Assembly: GCA_036365455.1 (NCBI GenBank)
Contig: JAWQUS010000026.1
Location: 10,310,001-10,374,000 of the forward strand
Reading direction: 5' to 3'
DNA length: 64,000 bases
From: Macrosoma leucophasiata
Taxonomy: Eukaryota; Arthropoda; Insecta; Lepidoptera; Hedylidae
Part shown: positions 61,746-64,000 of the stretch, one piece after another
Layout of the letters: each line of letters begins with the position of its first letter
Position numbering within the stretch: position 1 is the first letter of the stretch
Program-made: the position numbers and the translations under genes
The notes under the pieces: model-generated
What the model saw: the letters and a program-made list of their open reading frames with translations, nothing else
Told to the model about the DNA's origin: nothing
Databases searched by the model: none

Positions 61746-62921
61746 AAGTAGTCAACGTTAGAATTGTGAAACAATCGCATTTTGATGCTAGTTACCATCT
61801 TGCATACGACGCGGATGTTTGTCGTGTCCATTCGTAGGTGGCCCAAATCTTTCGTCCCTTTTTCTTTGCACAGCTGTTATGAAAAGAAATAACACTATGG
61901 ACCAACATTTGCGAATGCAATGTGTGCTAAACGGGGTGTTGACTCCTCCATTTATTGCATCGATATTTGCGGACATATTTACTTCGCCTATTGACGAATT
62001 TACGTTTTGCGAAGTGAGTTCGCCCACGTCTTCTAATACTAATTATCTTTGAAATTTTGTGTATTCCGTATCGTCAAAGATTTCAGTTCAACATTTTTAT
62101 TTAAATATTTTGTTGCTTGACAAACAATTTCAAGTGTAACTTATTATCCTAATGTAAATTGGGCTTAATAGGGTCTAGAATTCAAACGTATGTCACCTTT
62201 GATTTGATACCAGTTCTAGCTAAACTCTTAACAAACATCAATGAAACTCTTGATGTTAATTATAAAAAATATAACTTATTTTATAAGTGATATATGAGGA
62301 AGTTGACCGAGATTGTGTTTGACGCGAGTCTGATGTAATGTTCCAAAGGTTAACGCGGTGACATTTTTATCACTTGCATCAATAAATATTAATGAGCCAA
62401 TATGTTCAATATTAATGAGGACGTAAACTGATTAAAACATCATATATTGATACATTATATTATTGCATATCTCACCAGGCAGGTGTTTCAAACTGGGTTG
62501 ATAATAGTTGTATTTCGTCGATCCTTATCGGAATGCCATCTCATGTTGGTCGATTTTCATTATATGGATAGGTACGTCATGGTAGATGATATTCATAACA
62601 GAGATCACAGTGTTTTATTCTTTAAGGTGAAATCACATTAAAGAGCTGCGATATTGAATTTTGACGAAGATAAGAGATTAATATAGGAGTCAGGAGACAA
62701 AGGATTCCTTGCTTGAATTTCAAAGCAAATCAGATTGATCATTTTGTATTTGTTTTTAAACAAAGTCTTTTGAATTGTCATATTACAAACTACCTACAGT
62801 GAATAACTTATAATAGTACCTAATTCAATGGATATATAATCAAATGTACTTACCGGCCTGCTATTTCTGGTATAGGGTATAATAACTAAGACCTCAGGAA
62901 TTGCAGGAAACGCATCATTTT
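61746..62921. other. No gene supported
   Basis: Contains overlapping frames on both strands at 61788-62052 (79 codons minus, 77 plus). The + one has MDQHLRMQCVLNGVLTPPF; neither is recognised. A repeat-free AT-rich stretch follows to 62921. Confidence 0.4.
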
Positions 62922-63476
62922 TTACTGATAGTAGAGCTAGTAGAGCTCCAGTGACGGAGCTCGCGGGCGTAAGCACCACCGCATTACCGTATATACTCGC
63001 CGCTGAATGGCAGTGTTCAGCACTATCGTGTTCCGATCAGGTGGTAATGTTTGGAATTCTGCCAAGTGAATAACCTTTATTATGACGACCAAATTCATTC
63101 TTTCTCAGTTTCTTTTGAAATAGGGAAATGGAGGAATTTGTAAATAATTGATGCTTTCCATATTATACATAATTGTTCAGTGTCTATTTAATTTATTATG
63201 TGTTTTTGATTATTATTAGTTGTTATTCACTCTAGGTTAGTTTAAAAAAAATGACGATGTAAAAGTGCTCTCCAGGAGCCTAATTATATGAAATAAATGA
63301 ATAAACCGGAATAAACCTGTAATTTCCGGCACAGAGGCATAAAACCTTAGGCCTCAGGAGTGGTAACGCATCTGCATTTCGACCTTGGTCTTTGTGTAAG
63401 TGTCTATGGGCTGCAGTCATCACTTAACATCAATGTGAACTGCATGCTTGTTTGCCACGTCCATTAAATAAAAAAG
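62922..63476 (+). repeat. SINE-A copy interrupted by a retroposed segment
   Basis: 5' part to about 63050 (AGAGCTCCAGTGACGGAGCT, CAGCACTATCGTGTTCCGAT) and 3' part from about 63315 (CCTGTAATTTCCGGCACAGA, GGTAACGCATCTGCATTTCG, GTGAACTGCATGCTTGTTTG). The 265 bp between end in GAAATAAATGAATAAAC, with AATAAA motifs, which suggests a small 5'-truncated LINE end inserted here. No target duplication could be fixed. The 5' end also has a short TAGTAGAGC duplication. Confidence 0.8.
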
Positions 63477-63938
63477 GTATTGATTTTTCTCTAAATATTT
63501 TAATTTTTAGGTAGATGTCTTAGGCTATAGTACCTGTTATATATATTCTCTTACCACAACTATGGACTGCAACCACTTTCATAACATAAAAGATATACAG
63601 AAGTTAATTTATGTCCAAACGATTGCAGCGAGTGACGTGTAGATCTCAAAACATCTGCAACGGCACATCACACGCAGGCGCGTCATCCCATCACAAATAC
63701 ACTCGCTCTATGCTCTCAGACAGGTAAAAGATCGGACGTAAACACGACCAGCCTTGGTGGACCGCTGCCCTTGTTTCCAATTCGGATCTATCTTTAAGTC
63801 GTGAGTCGCGATTGAGTCGTTCCATCATAGCTCCCGAAATAGAACTGTACGTGCACTCCACTGGCGCGGCGATGGCGATTCCCCATGTGAATCACGGGTG
63901 ACAAATGCTTTGGTCTAGAAGGTGTTAGGACTTTCTTT
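63477..63938. other. No gene supported; possible GC-richer element
   Basis: 63640-63900 is less AT-rich than its surroundings and lacks repeats (CACATCACACGCAGGCGCGT, GACTTTCTT at the end). A CAGACAGGTAAAAG at 63716-63729 resembles a splice donor, but no open frame leads up to it convincingly. Confidence 0.3.
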
Positions 63939-64000
63939 TAACATTTTTATTTCATGTAATGGTAGTGCCAAACAAGCATGCAGTTCACATTCATGTTAAG
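63939..64000 (-). mobile_element. SINE-A 3' end, cut by the window edge
   Basis: T-rich start, CATGTAATGGTAGTGCCAAA, CAAGCATGCAGTTCACATTC, ATGTTAAG at the last bases of the window. Confidence 0.8.

Noticed and set aside
61788..62052. Overlapping 77- and 79-codon frames on opposite strands
   Set aside because: Mirror-image frames in low-stop DNA; neither has recognisable features.

Overview
The window looks like AT-rich nuclear DNA from a lepidopteran insect (moth or butterfly). This is inferred from the low GC of the background, the lack of operon-like coding, mariner elements, RTE and CR1-type non-LTR retrotransposons, several tRNA-headed SINE families, and tails such as a TATGTATG-type run after a LINE end. 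Families were recognised by reading and comparing copies by eye; no alignment or database search was run, so family names beyond mariner, RTE-like and CR1-like are provisional.

Almost everything that can be recognised is mobile DNA. Five short retroposon families recur and are labelled A to E here. SINE-A is about 290 bp with an A-rich 3' end and roughly 30 whole or partial copies on both strands. SINE-B has a tRNA-like head and a GACGACCCGG start. SINE-C starts GAAGCGCGCATGG and ends in an ATT-rich tail. SINE-D has a tRNA-like head, and its body carries a TGCATGTATGCTTGAATGCA motif. SINE-E contains a complete tRNA-like cloverleaf. Two mariner copies (2979-3839 and 11167-12494) are both broken. 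Two LINEs keep long open frames: a CR1/Jockey-like reverse transcriptase at 31910-33670, truncated at its 5' end, and a full-length RTE-like endonuclease/reverse transcriptase at 54992-57925 with no visible damage. Several MITEs have clear target duplications: PIF/Harbinger-like with TTA, and a hAT-like family with 7-8 bp. A 0.7 kb foldback element lies at 28668-29375.

Only one stretch looks like a host coding exon. It is 38888-39122 on the + strand, a GC-rich island between good splice sites that encodes an Arg-Asp/Arg-Glu repeat. The rest of the window is therefore best read as introns and intergenic DNA of one or more large genes. A few AT-rich or GC-rich segments with homeodomain-like motifs could be regulatory, but this is only suggested.

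The most interesting structural signal is in SINE-E. Two copies (16396-16569 and 43656-43854) are near-perfect palindromes flanked by 11-12 bp direct repeats, and a third (24592-24880) has an inverted 5' end. This points to fold-back synthesis during or just before insertion. Other useful signals are dated insertion layers (SINEs and MITEs inside older SINEs), the intact RTE-like LINE, and a compact inverted/direct repeat block at 36750-37340.
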